Positions 35,704 to 44,623 are shown, counted from the stretch's first letter. The stretch is DNA of 64,000 nucleotides from Proteobacteria bacterium SG_bin4 (GCA_002083395.1 LWDH01000016.1:1-64000), one strand, 5' to 3'. The notes: generated by a model not told the origin, from the sequence alone. Numbers and translations: made by a program.

Positions 35704-35731
35704 AACCCTGCCACGGTTATTTGGCAGGGTT
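35704..35731 (+). terminator. Hairpin after ftsZ (weak terminator)
   Basis: AACCCTGCCA pairs with TGGCAGGGTT, an 8-base loop between, 20 bases after the ftsZ stop. Only a short T run follows, so it may act as a 3' stabiliser with the stronger terminator at 35814. Confidence 0.5.
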
Positions 35732-35813
35732 TGAACAGTATCTATCTGTTTGAATATAAGAGTTATTGAGGTGAGTTGCTAAATTAATTGTTGTGGCATC
35801 CGTTATCACCCCG

Positions 35814-35850
35814 ACTTGCGCACATATAAACATGTGTGTAAGTATTTTTT
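35814..35850 (+). terminator. Rho-independent terminator of the dcw cluster
   Basis: A 12-bp stem (35814-35825 with 35832-35843, including two G-U pairs) closes a 6-base loop and is followed directly by ATTTTTT. Confidence 0.75.
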
Positions 35851-35913
35851 AATATACAAAACTGAAGTGCGTAATTCCGTTCATCAGTATTTGTTTTTGA
35901 TAAAGGAGATGCC

Positions 35914-36204
35914 ATGAAGAAATTATTAATTTTTGTAACTCTGCTATTCCTGTTCTCTGGTACAGCGTTCGCAGCGGTCAATCTTAATACGGCTACGCAA
36001 GCGGAACTGGAAACCTTGCAAGGGATCGGTCCTGCTAAAGCAAAAGCAATCGTTGAGTATCGCGAGAAAAATGGCGCTTTTACTTCGGTAGATGATTTAG
36101 CCAAGGTAGCCGGTGTAGGGCCTGGCATTATCAAGCAAATACGCGATGCGGTAACGGTTACAGTTACAACGGAACAAAGCGCAGAGGCTCCTGAGAAGAA
36201 GTAG
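35914..36204 (+). CDS. ComEA-like helix-hairpin-helix protein, exported
   Basis: The protein has 96 residues. A signal peptide lies at 1-20 (ending TAFA), followed by one ComEA-type double helix-hairpin-helix domain: VNLNTATQAELETLQGIGPA and FTSVDDLAKVAGVGPGIIKQ. Such proteins bind double-stranded DNA in the periplasm, and in competent bacteria they pull DNA in. The acidic C-terminal tail is short. A strong AAGGAGA precedes the ATG. It has its own terminator and appears monocistronic. Confidence 0.9.
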   Translation: MKKLLIFVTLLFLFSGTAFAAVNLNTATQAELETLQGIGPAKAKAIVEYREKNGAFTSVDDLAKVAGVGPGIIKQIRDAVTVTVTTEQSAEAPEKK

Positions 36205-36224
36205 CGGTTTAGATATCACAAATC

Positions 36225-36262
36225 AAAAACCCCCTCTGGCAATGTTCAGAGGGGGTTTTTTT
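36225..36262 (+). terminator. Rho-independent terminator after the ComEA-like gene
   Basis: A 14-bp stem (AAAAACCCCCTCTG with CAGAGGGGGTTTTT) around an 8-base loop runs into a T tract. The stem is A/T-extended, so it could also work in the other direction. Confidence 0.9.
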
Positions 36263-36331
36263 ATTGGGGAAAAAATGGAGCACTTTGGCAATCCGGGAAA
36301 GTTTCTTAAATATTAGTGAGCCCCGACACAC

Positions 36332-37222
36332 ATGCATAAAACGATTGAGAATTTTGTTGGAAATACTCCTTTAGTCAGGCTGAAACATCTTCCTGGAACA
36401 ACCAGTAACGTAGTGCTTGCGAAGCTTGAAGGAAACAATCCCGCTGGTTCGGTGAAAGACAGACCGGCACTGTCGATGGTCTTGCATGCGCAGCAGCGTG
36501 GTGAAATAAGGCCGGGTGATACCTTAATCGAAGCGACCAGTGGGAATACCGGCATTGCATTGGCAATGGCAGCGGCAATGATGGGTTATCGAATGGTGCT
36601 TGTCATGCCGGAGAATCTTAGTATCGAGAGACGGCAATCGATGAGCGCCTATGGCGCCAAAATCGTTTTGACGCCAAAGTCCGGAGGGATGGAGCAAGCC
36701 CGCGATGTCGCGGAAAAAATGCGCAATGAAGGACAAGGATATATTCTTGATCAATTTGCCAATCCGGATAATCCCCTGGCGCATTATCAAGGCACGGCCC
36801 CTGAAATTTGGCGGGATACCAATGGCACGATTACGCATTTCGTAAGTAGCATGGGAACGACCGGCACCATCATGGGGTGCTCCAGGTTTTTCAAAGAACA
36901 ATCAAGGCAAGTGAAAGTGATTGGCGTGCAGCCGGAAGAAGGCGCGCAGATTCCGGGAATTCGGAAATGGTCTCCGGCGTATTTGCCGAAAATTTTCGAT
37001 GCGGCTCGTGTGGATGAAATGATTTATGTATCGCAACCGGAAGCGGAAGAAATGACACGGCGTCTGGCACGGGTAGAAGGGATTTTTGCAGGCATATCAT
37101 CAGGTGGGGCGCTGGCTGCCGCACTAAGATTATCCGCAAAAGTGGAAAATGCAGTCATTGTCTTTATTGTCTGCGATCGCGGCGACCGCTATTTGTCCAC
37201 CAATGTTTTTGCATCGGAGTAA
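36332..37222 (+). CDS. cysM: Cysteine synthase B (O-acetylserine sulfhydrylase)
   Basis: The protein has 296 residues in the PLP fold type II. FVGNTPLVRLKHLPG, the PLP lysine in LEGNNPAGSVKDRPAL (about residue 42), the loop EATSGNTGIALAMAA, and the phosphate-binding SMGTTGTIMG identify the CysK/CysM family. The spacing and KDRPA loop favour CysM. It makes cysteine from O-acetylserine and sulfide (or thiosulfate). The ybgC gene follows at 21 bases. No strong ribosome site is seen before ATG 36332. Confidence 0.93.
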   Translation: MHKTIENFVGNTPLVRLKHLPGTTSNVVLAKLEGNNPAGSVKDRPALSMVLHAQQRGEIRPGDTLIEATSGNTGIALAMAAAMMGYRMVLVMPENLSIERRQSMSAYGAKIVLTPKSGGMEQARDVAEKMRNEGQGYILDQFANPDNPLAHYQGTAPEIWRDTNGTITHFVSSMGTTGTIMGCSRFFKEQSRQVKVIGVQPEEGAQIPGIRKWSPAYLPKIFDAARVDEMIYVSQPEAEEMTRRLARVEGIFAGISSGGALAAALRLSAKVENAVIVFIVCDRGDRYLSTNVFASE

Positions 37223-37243
37223 ATCAGCCGGATAAATGCGTTT

Positions 37244-37666
37244 ATGGATAGAGCGGCAGCTAAAATTGATTTTTCATTTCCGGTACGGGTTTATTACCAA
37301 GATACCGATGCGGGTGGGGTTGTTTACCATACCTGCTATCTGAATTTCATGGAACGCGCGCGGTATGAATGGCTGCGGGCGCTCGGGTTCAATGTGAATT
37401 CGTTGACTGCGGTACACAAGGCATTATTCATGGTGCGGTCGATTGATGTTGTGTATTTCAAGCCGGCGGTGCTGGATGACTTGTTGAATGTGACAGTGAC
37501 GGCGAGTGAAATAGGTAGAAGTCGTATTACGTTATTGCAAGAAATAGTTTGCAATCATGTCAAGTTAGTGAGTGCCACAATACATGTGGTATGTGTCGGC
37601 GCGGAAACGCTCAAGCCTGTGAGCATTCCTGCGCCATTACGTGAAAAAATTAGGAATTCCGCATGA
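37244..37666 (+). CDS. ybgC: Tol-Pal-associated acyl-CoA thioesterase
   Basis: A hot-dog fold protein of 140 residues. VYYQDTDAGGVVYHTCYLNF (about 16-35) carries the catalytic Asp and His of the YbgC/4-hydroxybenzoyl-CoA thioesterase family, followed by MERARYEWLRALGF. It hydrolyses short-chain or ACP-bound acyl thioesters and is nearly always the first gene of tol-pal operons. The stop overlaps the tolQ start (ATGA). Confidence 0.93.
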   Translation: MDRAAAKIDFSFPVRVYYQDTDAGGVVYHTCYLNFMERARYEWLRALGFNVNSLTAVHKALFMVRSIDVVYFKPAVLDDLLNVTVTASEIGRSRITLLQEIVCNHVKLVSATIHVVCVGAETLKPVSIPAPLREKIRNSA

Positions 37667-38343
37667 GTACAACCGTTACGCAAGATATGTCATTTCTTCA
37701 TCTGATCACCAGTGCCAGTGCGTTGGTACAACTGGTGATGCTGATTTTAGTAATGATTTCATTTTTTTCATGGTGGTATATTTTCAGAAAATTATTCGTC
37801 ATTCGCAGTGAAATAAAGAAAACCGATGATTTCGAAGATATTTTCTGGCGCGGTGTCGATTTAAATGCTTTTTATCAGCGTATTACCAGTTCGCGCTATC
37901 AGTCAGGCTGTTTGGAGCGTATTTTTGCGGCCGGTTTCGGGGAATTTACCAAACACCCCAGCGGCTCGGATCTGGAAGCAGTGATGGAGAGCACGCGCAG
38001 AGCCATGCGCGCAACCTATCAACGCGAGATGGATTATCTGGAATCGCATTTATCGTTTCTCGCCACGGTGGGATCCGTAAGCCCCTACATTGGTTTGTTA
38101 GGCACCGTATGGGGAATCATGAATTCATTCCGCAGCTTGTCGAGCGTGACGCAAGCAACGATTGCCCATGTCGCTCCCGGCATTGCCGAAGCTTTGATCG
38201 CTACAGCCATGGGACTGTTTGCCGCGATTCCGGCGGTGGTTGCGTATAACCGTTACGCCAGCAGCACTGACCAATTGGCGACCCGGTTTGAAAGTTTCAT
38301 GGAAGAGCTATCCAATGTATTGCAACGGCGTGCCGCCGAATAA
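37663..38343 (+). CDS. tolQ: Tol-Pal system protein TolQ
   Basis: The protein has 226 residues and three membrane segments (about 15-40, 130-155 and 170-195). The MotA/TolQ/ExbB signature region reads FLATVGSVSPYIGLLGTVWG (about 126-145), followed by IAEALIATAMGLFAAIPAVV. With TolR it forms the proton-driven motor that energises TolA and outer-membrane constriction at division. Confidence 0.96.
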   Translation: MSTTVTQDMSFLHLITSASALVQLVMLILVMISFFSWWYIFRKLFVIRSEIKKTDDFEDIFWRGVDLNAFYQRITSSRYQSGCLERIFAAGFGEFTKHPSGSDLEAVMESTRRAMRATYQREMDYLESHLSFLATVGSVSPYIGLLGTVWGIMNSFRSLSSVTQATIAHVAPGIAEALIATAMGLFAAIPAVVAYNRYASSTDQLATRFESFMEELSNVLQRRAAE

Positions 38344-38361
38344 CCGGATTGAGAGTGGATT

Positions 38362-38775
38362 ATGACACGTCGAGCCAAGCATAGATTGATGAATGAAATC
38401 AATGTAGTTCCGTACATTGACGTGATGCTGGTGTTATTGATTATTTTCATGGTGACTGCGCCCATGATCAATCATGGCCAAATTGAGTTGCCGCAGATCG
38501 GGAAATCGCTAGCGACACCGGCAGCGCCGCTGGAAGTCATCATCAAAGCGGATGGCAGTCTCACGTTACGTGACCGGGCCGTATCCGCTACGGAACAGCC
38601 AGTCGACCGGGTGCAGTTGATCAACGCGATTAAACAAAAACAAGCGCAAAATGCCGATCAGCCGGTTGTGATTGCCGCGGATAAAAACGTGCGCTACGAG
38701 GAAGTCATTAAGGTGATGGATATTCTGCAACAAAATCAGGTGTCGAAAGTGGGCTTACTGGCACAACAAAAATAA
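38362..38775 (+). CDS. tolR: Tol-Pal system protein TolR
   Basis: The protein has 137 residues. NEINVVPYIDVMLVLLIIFM (about 11-30) contains the single membrane segment with the essential Asp that carries protons. A periplasmic domain with VVIAADKNVRYEEVIKVMDI follows, as in TolR/ExbD. It sits between tolQ and tolA with short gaps. Confidence 0.96.
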   Translation: MTRRAKHRLMNEINVVPYIDVMLVLLIIFMVTAPMINHGQIELPQIGKSLATPAAPLEVIIKADGSLTLRDRAVSATEQPVDRVQLINAIKQKQAQNADQPVVIAADKNVRYEEVIKVMDILQQNQVSKVGLLAQQK

Positions 38776-38785
38776 TGAATTTGTA

Positions 38786-39847
38786 ATGAATGTGAGTGTG
38801 CAAAGGAATACCCCTCATGCAGAACCCAAATCGCTAACGGCAGGTGTGCTGGCGGGGCTGGTTCATTTATTGTTTGTCGCATTGCTGGTTTTTGGATTGC
38901 ATTGGAAAGACCATCCGCCTGAAGGCATGATGGTTGAGATTTGGACGGAATTGCCTAAACCGGTACCAGAACCGGTGAAAACACAACCACCGCCCAAACA
39001 ACCGGAGCCGCAGCCAACGCCACCGAAACCAGAACCGTCGAAACCGGAACCACCGAAGCCGGAACCACCAAAGCCGGAACCTCCTAAGCCTGAGCCGCCC
39101 AAACCGGAACCACCGAAGCCGGAGCCGGTTAAAGCGGAACCGCCCAAACCGGCGCCGCAGAAAGCAGCCGTGACGCCACCGGTGAAAAAACCGGATATTG
39201 CGATGAAGGAAAAGCCGGACCCGGAAGAACAGAAGAAAAATGAGCAAGAAAAGCTCAAAGAGCAGGAGCGCTTAAAAGAAATCGAGAAACAGAAAGAACT
39301 CGAAAAAAAGAAAGAATTAGATAAGCAGAAAGAACTGGAAAAACAAAAAGAACTGGCGCGACAAAAAGAGTTGGAGAAACAAAAGGAAATAGAGAAACAG
39401 CGCGAACTCGAGAAGCAAAAGGAAGCCGCGCGGCAAAAAGAGTCGCAACTCCAGAAAGAAAGAGAACAGGCTGCGCAACGTCAACGTGAGCAGGCAGCCA
39501 AAGCGCAGCGGGAAGCCGAAGCGCAACGCGCCGCACAGCAAGCTGCCGCCAGAAATCAGGTGACGAATGAGATCTCAAAATATAAGGCCATGATTCTTGC
39601 CAAGATCAGGAGCAGAATCGTTATGCCACCCGATTTGCCGGGCAATCCTGTAGTTGAGTTCAACGTGACTTTACTGCCGGGGGGGGATATTTTGGACGTG
39701 CGGCTTAGCAAGAGCAGCGGACATGCGGTTTTTGACAGTGCGGTGGAACGCGCCATTCATCTGTCGAAACCGCTGCCGATTCCGCCCGATCCGGCGTTAT
39801 TTAATGAATTCCGCAATCTGAATATTACGGTGCATTACCGTGAATGA
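38786..39847 (+). CDS. tolA: Cell envelope integrity protein TolA
   Basis: The protein has 353 residues. The membrane segment is at about 18-37. A Pro/Lys/Glu repeat region (about 57-125, tandem KPEPP units) is followed by a long charged helix built from KQKELEKQKEL-like repeats (about 150-260), and the C-terminal TonB-like domain III (about 265-353; FNVTLLPGGDILDVRLSKSS). It spans the periplasm and contacts Pal/TolB. The tandem Pro-rich repeats are longer than in E. coli TolA and could vary in number between strains. Confidence 0.94.
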   Translation: MNVSVQRNTPHAEPKSLTAGVLAGLVHLLFVALLVFGLHWKDHPPEGMMVEIWTELPKPVPEPVKTQPPPKQPEPQPTPPKPEPSKPEPPKPEPPKPEPPKPEPPKPEPPKPEPVKAEPPKPAPQKAAVTPPVKKPDIAMKEKPDPEEQKKNEQEKLKEQERLKEIEKQKELEKKKELDKQKELEKQKELARQKELEKQKEIEKQRELEKQKEAARQKESQLQKEREQAAQRQREQAAKAQREAEAQRAAQQAAARNQVTNEISKYKAMILAKIRSRIVMPPDLPGNPVVEFNVTLLPGGDILDVRLSKSSGHAVFDSAVERAIHLSKPLPIPPDPALFNEFRNLNITVHYRE

Positions 39848-39895
39848 TTGTTATAATCCATTGGTAATTTTCGCATTATTAATTAGTTAATCACT

Positions 39896-41194
39896 ATGTC
39901 AAACTATTGTTTCAAATCACATCGTGGCATCTGGATTGTTTTTTTCTGGCTGTTTTCACTGCCGTCTTTCGCGCAACTGAACATCGAGATTTTCGGTGGC
40001 GGGGCTTCGCGGATTCCGATCGCGATTGTGCCTTTTGCCGATGAAAACGCACTGCCGCAAAACCTTACGCCGGTGATTAGCGCCGACTTGCAGCGCACCG
40101 GCTTGTTCCGGTTGATCGATCCAGCCGGATCGTCGCCTCATGCGCCGGTGGAAGTGGTTTATTCCGATTGGGCCGATCGTGGCGCCAACGCCTTGGTTAT
40201 CGGGCGAGTGACGCAGCTGTCTTCCGGGCAAGTGGAAATTCAGTTCCGTGTGATGGATGTCGCCAAGAAAGCGCAACTGACCGGTCTGGCGCTTACCGTG
40301 CCGGTCACGCAATTGCGCGCGGCGGCGCATCGTATCGCGGATGTCATTTATGAAGCGCTAACCGGTGATGTCGGGGTATTCAGCACCCGCATCGCGTATG
40401 TGTTGAAGCGCGGCGAGCGGTACGCATTGCAGGTTGCCGATTCGGATGGTTATAACGCGCAATCGATCATCGAATACACGGAGCCTATTATCTCTCCGGC
40501 TTGGTCGCCTGATGGAAATCAGCTCGCGTATGTTTCCTTTGAGAACAAAAAGCCGGTCGTTTATGTGCAAACACTGGCGACGCGCGAGCGCAGAGCGGTA
40601 GCCAGTTTCAAAGGCAGTAACAGCGCACCGGCGTGGTCGCCGGATGGCAAAAAGCTGGCTGTGGTGCTGACTAATCAAGGCGGTTCGCAAATCTTTCTGG
40701 TCAATGTGGACGGCAGCGGTCTGCAGCGATTGAGCAGAAGTTCCGGAATCGATACCGAGCCGAATTTCTCGCCGGATGGACGGTACATTTTATTCACCTC
40801 CGATCGCGGCGGCAGTCCGCAAGTTTATCGCATGGCGGTGGGGAGTTCGGAGTCCGGCAATGCCGAGCGGATGACGTTTGAAGGCAGTTACAATGTCAGT
40901 CCGGACTATAGCCAGGATGGCAAAAGCTTTACGTTTATTCACCGGCATAACAATCAATTTAATGTAGCGGTTCAGGAGATTGGTTCCCGTCAGGTTCAGA
41001 TACTGACTAACTCCCGGTTTGATGAATCGCCCAGCTTTGCGCCGAACGGCAAGATGATTCTGTATGCGACCGAGATAAACGGGCATGGTATATTATCGGC
41101 GGTTTCCAGAGACGGACAAACCAGGCAGCATCTCACTGTTCAAACGGGCGATATCCGCGAACCGGCTTGGGGTCCTCTACCGAAGTGGAAGTAA
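39896..41194 (+). CDS. tolB: Tol-Pal system beta-propeller protein TolB
   Basis: The protein has 432 residues. The signal peptide (about 1-27) ends in LPSFA. The N-terminal domain (about 28-160) is followed by a six-bladed beta-propeller with repeated PAWSPDGNQLAYVS, PAWSPDGKKLAVV and PNFSPDGRYILFTSDRGG units. It works in the periplasm with Pal and TolA. No strong Shine-Dalgarno is seen before the ATG. Confidence 0.96.
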   Translation: MSNYCFKSHRGIWIVFFWLFSLPSFAQLNIEIFGGGASRIPIAIVPFADENALPQNLTPVISADLQRTGLFRLIDPAGSSPHAPVEVVYSDWADRGANALVIGRVTQLSSGQVEIQFRVMDVAKKAQLTGLALTVPVTQLRAAAHRIADVIYEALTGDVGVFSTRIAYVLKRGERYALQVADSDGYNAQSIIEYTEPIISPAWSPDGNQLAYVSFENKKPVVYVQTLATRERRAVASFKGSNSAPAWSPDGKKLAVVLTNQGGSQIFLVNVDGSGLQRLSRSSGIDTEPNFSPDGRYILFTSDRGGSPQVYRMAVGSSESGNAERMTFEGSYNVSPDYSQDGKSFTFIHRHNNQFNVAVQEIGSRQVQILTNSRFDESPSFAPNGKMILYATEINGHGILSAVSRDGQTRQHLTVQTGDIREPAWGPLPKWK

Positions 41195-41221
41195 TGTTTT
41201 ATTAATCAATAGGAGAATTAA

Positions 41222-41743
41222 ATGAAAAAAATATTGGGAATGACACTGATTGTGCTGTTAGCGGGATGTGCCAGCCAAACAACTCAGCCGGATGAAGAAT
41301 TAAACGCGGGTTCCGGGTATGGTGACGGGATGGGCGGTAGCGATTTGATGGGATCGGGATCCGGCAGACCCGGCTACTTCAGCCAACTGAATGATCCCAA
41401 CAGCATTTTGTATCAACGCAGTGTTTATTATGACTATGACAGCTATACCGTTAAAAGTGAATACCGCGAACTGGTGCTGTCGCATGCCAGATTTCTGCGC
41501 GACAATCCCGATGCCAGCGTCATCCTGCAAGGCAATACCGACGACCGTGGCAGCCGCGAATACAACCTCGCATTGGGTCAACGCCGCGCCGATAGCGTCA
41601 GAAACATGATGACATTGGCGGGTGCCCGGGATTCCCAAATCGAAGCCGTCAGCCTTGGTGAAGAAAAACCGCGCGCTTTGGGTCATGGCGAATCGGCATG
41701 GAGTCAGAACCGCCGCACCGATATTCTATACCGGGGTGAATAA
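41222..41743 (+). CDS. pal: Peptidoglycan-associated lipoprotein Pal
   Basis: The protein has 173 residues. The lipobox LLAGC places the lipidated Cys at residue 16. A Gly/Ser-rich linker is followed by an OmpA-like domain (about 65-173) with VILQGNTDDRGSREYNLALG and LGQRRADSVRNMM, which binds diaminopimelate in peptidoglycan. It anchors the outer membrane. The stop TAA shares its last base with the cpoB ATG. Confidence 0.96.
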   Translation: MKKILGMTLIVLLAGCASQTTQPDEELNAGSGYGDGMGGSDLMGSGSGRPGYFSQLNDPNSILYQRSVYYDYDSYTVKSEYRELVLSHARFLRDNPDASVILQGNTDDRGSREYNLALGQRRADSVRNMMTLAGARDSQIEAVSLGEEKPRALGHGESAWSQNRRTDILYRGE

Positions 41744-42645
41744 TGCTGATACGCGCCTTCTTTCTTGTATTGCTGTTGAGCAGCTCTGCTGCTTACGCAT
41801 CGCTGTTCGGCGACAACGAAGCGCGCGAACAGATCAATGCGTTACGTAAGCAGGTTAGCGAGATGGAAGCGCGTATTGCCAAGATGGAGCAGGCATTAAA
41901 CAGCCAAGCTTTGCTTGAACTTTACGCGCAAGTTGAAACGCTCAATCAGGAATTGGGCAAGCTCAACGGCCAGATCGAAATGCTCAGTAACGACAATGCT
42001 TTGCTGCAAAAACGCCAGCGCGATTTTTATATCGATTTGGACAATCGGTTGCGCCAGATTGAGCAGCCATCGGGGAAACCGCGCTCATCGTTAACGGATC
42101 AGCCGGGAATTCAGGGCGAAAGCCATGCGGCAATTGCACCATCGACCCAGGAGCAAGCAGCGGCTTCGGCAGCAAGCGCCGCTGCTGTTGAACCGGCGCA
42201 CGAGGAAATCGAGTCATCAGCGGCTGCCGGTGCACCCAGTGCCTCGGCGAAAGAATTGGTGCCTGCAGGTCCTGCGGAGAACAGCGCCTATCAGGCCGCT
42301 TATGACCGCTTCAAAGGCGGTGAATATGTTGATGCCATTGCGCAATTCGAAAACTTTCTGCAGAGTTATCCGCAATCAAATTTAGCGCCGGCCGCGGCTT
42401 ACTGGATCGGCAACGCGCATTACGCGTTGCGCGATTATCAACTGGCGATAGCCGCGCAGCAGAAACTGATTGCGCAGTATCCGGGTAGCAACAAGGTGCC
42501 GGATGCCTTGCTGAATATCGCTACCAGCCAAAATCAAATGGGCGATAGCAAGGCAAGCCGGCAAACCCTGGAAAAGATCCTGGCAAAATACCCTAATAGC
42601 GAAGCCGGCAAGAAAGCCAAACAACGCCTGGCCAATCTCAAGTAA
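41743..42645 (+). CDS. cpoB: Cell division coordinator CpoB (YbgF)
   Basis: The protein has 300 residues. A signal peptide (about 1-19) is followed by a trimerising coiled coil (about 25-105), an Ala/Ser/Glu-rich linker (about 110-180), and C-terminal tetratricopeptide repeats (about 183-300; YQAAYDRFKGGEYVDAIAQF). It links PBP1B activity with the Tol machine during constriction. It ends the tol-pal operon. Confidence 0.92.
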   Translation: MLIRAFFLVLLLSSSAAYASLFGDNEAREQINALRKQVSEMEARIAKMEQALNSQALLELYAQVETLNQELGKLNGQIEMLSNDNALLQKRQRDFYIDLDNRLRQIEQPSGKPRSSLTDQPGIQGESHAAIAPSTQEQAAASAASAAAVEPAHEEIESSAAAGAPSASAKELVPAGPAENSAYQAAYDRFKGGEYVDAIAQFENFLQSYPQSNLAPAAAYWIGNAHYALRDYQLAIAAQQKLIAQYPGSNKVPDALLNIATSQNQMGDSKASRQTLEKILAKYPNSEAGKKAKQRLANLK

Positions 42646-42739
42646 CGCCGCACCGCAGCAATCCGCCGCAGCAGTCAATTGCTGTAGCCGTCACAACGTA
42701 GTACAGTCCGCTTTTTCCTTTGGTTAATAGCTCAACATC

Positions 42740-43396
42740 ATGCAAGCGCTAGAGACGACAACCTTGCGCATCACTGAGATTTTCTTTTCGTTACAAGGCG
42801 AAACCAGCCGGGTAGGGCTGCCGACGGTATTTGTGCGCCTCACCGGTTGCCCGTTGCGTTGCGGTTATTGCGATACCGCCTATGCTTTTACCGGTGGCAA
42901 AACCCTATCGATCGCGGAGATTCTGAAACAAGTAGCGCGCTATCAAACCCGGTATGTGACCGTGACTGGTGGCGAGCCGCTGGCGCAGAAAGCCTGTCTG
43001 GTTCTGCTGAACGCATTATGCGATGCACACTATTCGGTATCGTTGGAAACCAGCGGGGCGTTGGATTTAGCAAACGTCGATACCCGCGTATCGAAAATCA
43101 TGGATATCAAAACACCCGGATCGGGAGAAGTGTCCAAAAATAACTGGAACAACCTTGAATACTTGACGATGCACGACGAGCTTAAGTTTGTAATTTGCGA
43201 TGAAGCCGACTATCGCTGGGTTTGTGAAACAATTCAAAACAGACAGTTATCGCAAAAATGCCCGATCTTGTTTTCACCAGTTCACGGCAATTTGAATCCG
43301 GCAACATTGGCCGAGTGGATTTTGCGCGATCAACTGCCGGTGCGGATGCAGTTGCAACTGCATAAATTGCTCTGGGGCGAAGGGCCGGGACGATGA
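42740..43396 (+). CDS. queE: 7-carboxy-7-deazaguanine synthase
   Basis: A radical-SAM enzyme of 218 residues. It has an N-terminal ITEIFFSLQGETSRVGLPTV, the cluster motif CPLRCGYCDT (CxxxCxxC, about 33-42) and VTVTGGEPLAQKACLVLL. It converts 6-carboxy-tetrahydropterin to CDG on the way to queuosine. Its stop overlaps the queC start (ATGA). No preQ1-riboswitch-like structure was seen in the 94 bases upstream. Confidence 0.95.
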   Translation: MQALETTTLRITEIFFSLQGETSRVGLPTVFVRLTGCPLRCGYCDTAYAFTGGKTLSIAEILKQVARYQTRYVTVTGGEPLAQKACLVLLNALCDAHYSVSLETSGALDLANVDTRVSKIMDIKTPGSGEVSKNNWNNLEYLTMHDELKFVICDEADYRWVCETIQNRQLSQKCPILFSPVHGNLNPATLAEWILRDQLPVRMQLQLHKLLWGEGPGR

Positions 43397-44076
43397 AAAA
43401 AGCAGTGGTATTGTTATCCGGCGGATTGGATTCGGCGACGGTGCTGGCGATTGCACGCAATCAGGGCTTTCAATGCTATGCGCTAAGCGTCGATTACGGG
43501 CAGCGGCATCGATCAGAATTAGAAGCTGCACGGAAAGTTACGCAATCCTTGGACTCACAGGCGCACCAAGTTATTAAACTCGATCTGACAGCATTCGGTG
43601 GATCAGCGCTCACAGATCGTTCAATTGAAATTCCAATTTCTGGAGAGCGTGCAGCAAATATCCCCGTCACTTATGTACCCGCCCGGAATACCATTATGTT
43701 GTCGCTGGCGCTGGCCTGGGCGGAAACACTCGATTGCCAGGATATCTTCATCGGTGTAAACGCGGTCGATTATTCCGGCTATCCCGATTGCCGCCCGGAG
43801 TACATTGCAGCGTTCGAGCAGATGGCGAATCTGGCGACCAAAGCGGGTATCGAAGGCAAGAAACTCACCATTCATACGCCGCTGATGCATTTATCGAAAA
43901 GAGAAATCATCCAAGCAGGAATTGCCTTGGGTGTCGATTTCAGTTTGACCGTTTCGTGCTATCAGGCGGATGAAGCGGGGCGTGCTTGCGGTGTGTGCGA
44001 TTCCTGCCGGATTCGCAAAGCAGGATTTGCGGCAGCGAGTATTGTGGATCCAACCCGCTACCGGGGAGCTGATTGA
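43393..44076 (+). CDS. queC: 7-cyano-7-deazaguanine synthase
   Basis: The protein has 227 residues. The PP-loop ATPase motif VVLLSGGLDSATVLAIA lies near the N-terminus, with YVPARNTIMLSLALAWAE and a C-terminal zinc site SCYQADEAGRACGVCDSCRI. It converts CDG to preQ0 using ATP and ammonia. It is co-translated with queE and ends 6 bases before the convergent Spy-like gene. Confidence 0.96.
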   Translation: MKKAVVLLSGGLDSATVLAIARNQGFQCYALSVDYGQRHRSELEAARKVTQSLDSQAHQVIKLDLTAFGGSALTDRSIEIPISGERAANIPVTYVPARNTIMLSLALAWAETLDCQDIFIGVNAVDYSGYPDCRPEYIAAFEQMANLATKAGIEGKKLTIHTPLMHLSKREIIQAGIALGVDFSLTVSCYQADEAGRACGVCDSCRIRKAGFAAASIVDPTRYRGAD

Positions 44077-44082
44077 TTCGCG

Positions 44083-44424
44083 CTATTTCTTGGGTGCGTT
44101 GTTTTTGTCGTTTTGCTGGCGCATTTTGTTTTCGAGCTTATCCATTTGCTCGGGCGTCAGTATCGCTTGCAGGCTGATGCGGGTTTGCTCCTGGATTTGT
44201 TGCAGCTTGTTTCTTTCTTCTTTAAACACCGCTTCTACTTTCTTCCGCTCGGCGCTGAAAATGGTTTCCACCTGATTGCGCTGCGCTTCGCTGAGTCCTA
44301 GTTCTTTTGCCATGCGGCTAACTGCTTCACGGCTGTCGGCAGGTTGATTTTTTTGAGCATGCGCAACAGTTACGGTACAAGATAAAATCAAAGCGATTGC
44401 AGCCGGAATGAATGGTCGTTGCAT
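44083..44424 (-). CDS. Spy/CpxP-like LTXXQ-type periplasmic protein
   Basis: The protein has 113 residues. A signal peptide (about 1-23, ending TVAHA) is followed by an all-helical mature part with the repeated LGLSEAQRNQVETIF and ILTPEQMDKLENKM, i.e. two LTxxQ-like motifs as in Spy, CpxP and ZraP. Related proteins act as periplasmic chaperones or metal-stress sensors. The function here is not known. The second MITE-like copy lies upstream, 51 bases before the start. Confidence 0.75.
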   Translation of the reverse strand: MQRPFIPAAIALILSCTVTVAHAQKNQPADSREAVSRMAKELGLSEAQRNQVETIFSAERKKVEAVFKEERNKLQQIQEQTRISLQAILTPEQMDKLENKMRQQNDKNNAPKK

Positions 44425-44474
44425 CGTTATCTCCTGATTAATGGAAAGGCATTTGGAAGATTTTTCCCGGTTGC

Positions 44475-44623
44475 TAAGGAAATGCTGATTAATTGACTAT
44501 ACGAGCGAATCACTTCGTTGCGCGGTACTCGCTCCCTCGCCTATCTTATTGATATGTCTCGGTTGCTGTGTGCCGTGCGCCTCGTGCTTCATCTCGTTCG
44601 CCGAATTAATCAGCGTTTCCCTA
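44475..44623. mobile_element. MITE-like element, copy 2 (149 bp, TA-flanked)
   Basis: It is nearly identical to the copy at 3680-3827, differing at about ten positions and one insertion, with the same inverted ends and terminal TA. Its flanks form a perfect palindrome, CCGGTTGC-TAA-GCAACCGG, when the element and one TA are removed. This marks the exact insertion point and supports a TA target duplication. It lies between the Spy-like gene and the TraT-like gene. Confidence 0.8.

Noticed and set aside
38863..39258. 131-codon Gly/Ser-rich minus-strand frame and a 126-codon Arg/Phe-rich one beside it
   Set aside because: Both are reversed readings of the Pro/Lys/Glu repeats of tolA and not genes.
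39023..39520. Repetitive DNA considered as a CRISPR or minisatellite array
   Set aside because: The repeats are in frame within tolA and explained by its protein repeats; there are no spacers.
42646..42739. Possible preQ1 riboswitch before queE-queC
   Set aside because: The short leader lacks the conserved preQ1 aptamer pattern.
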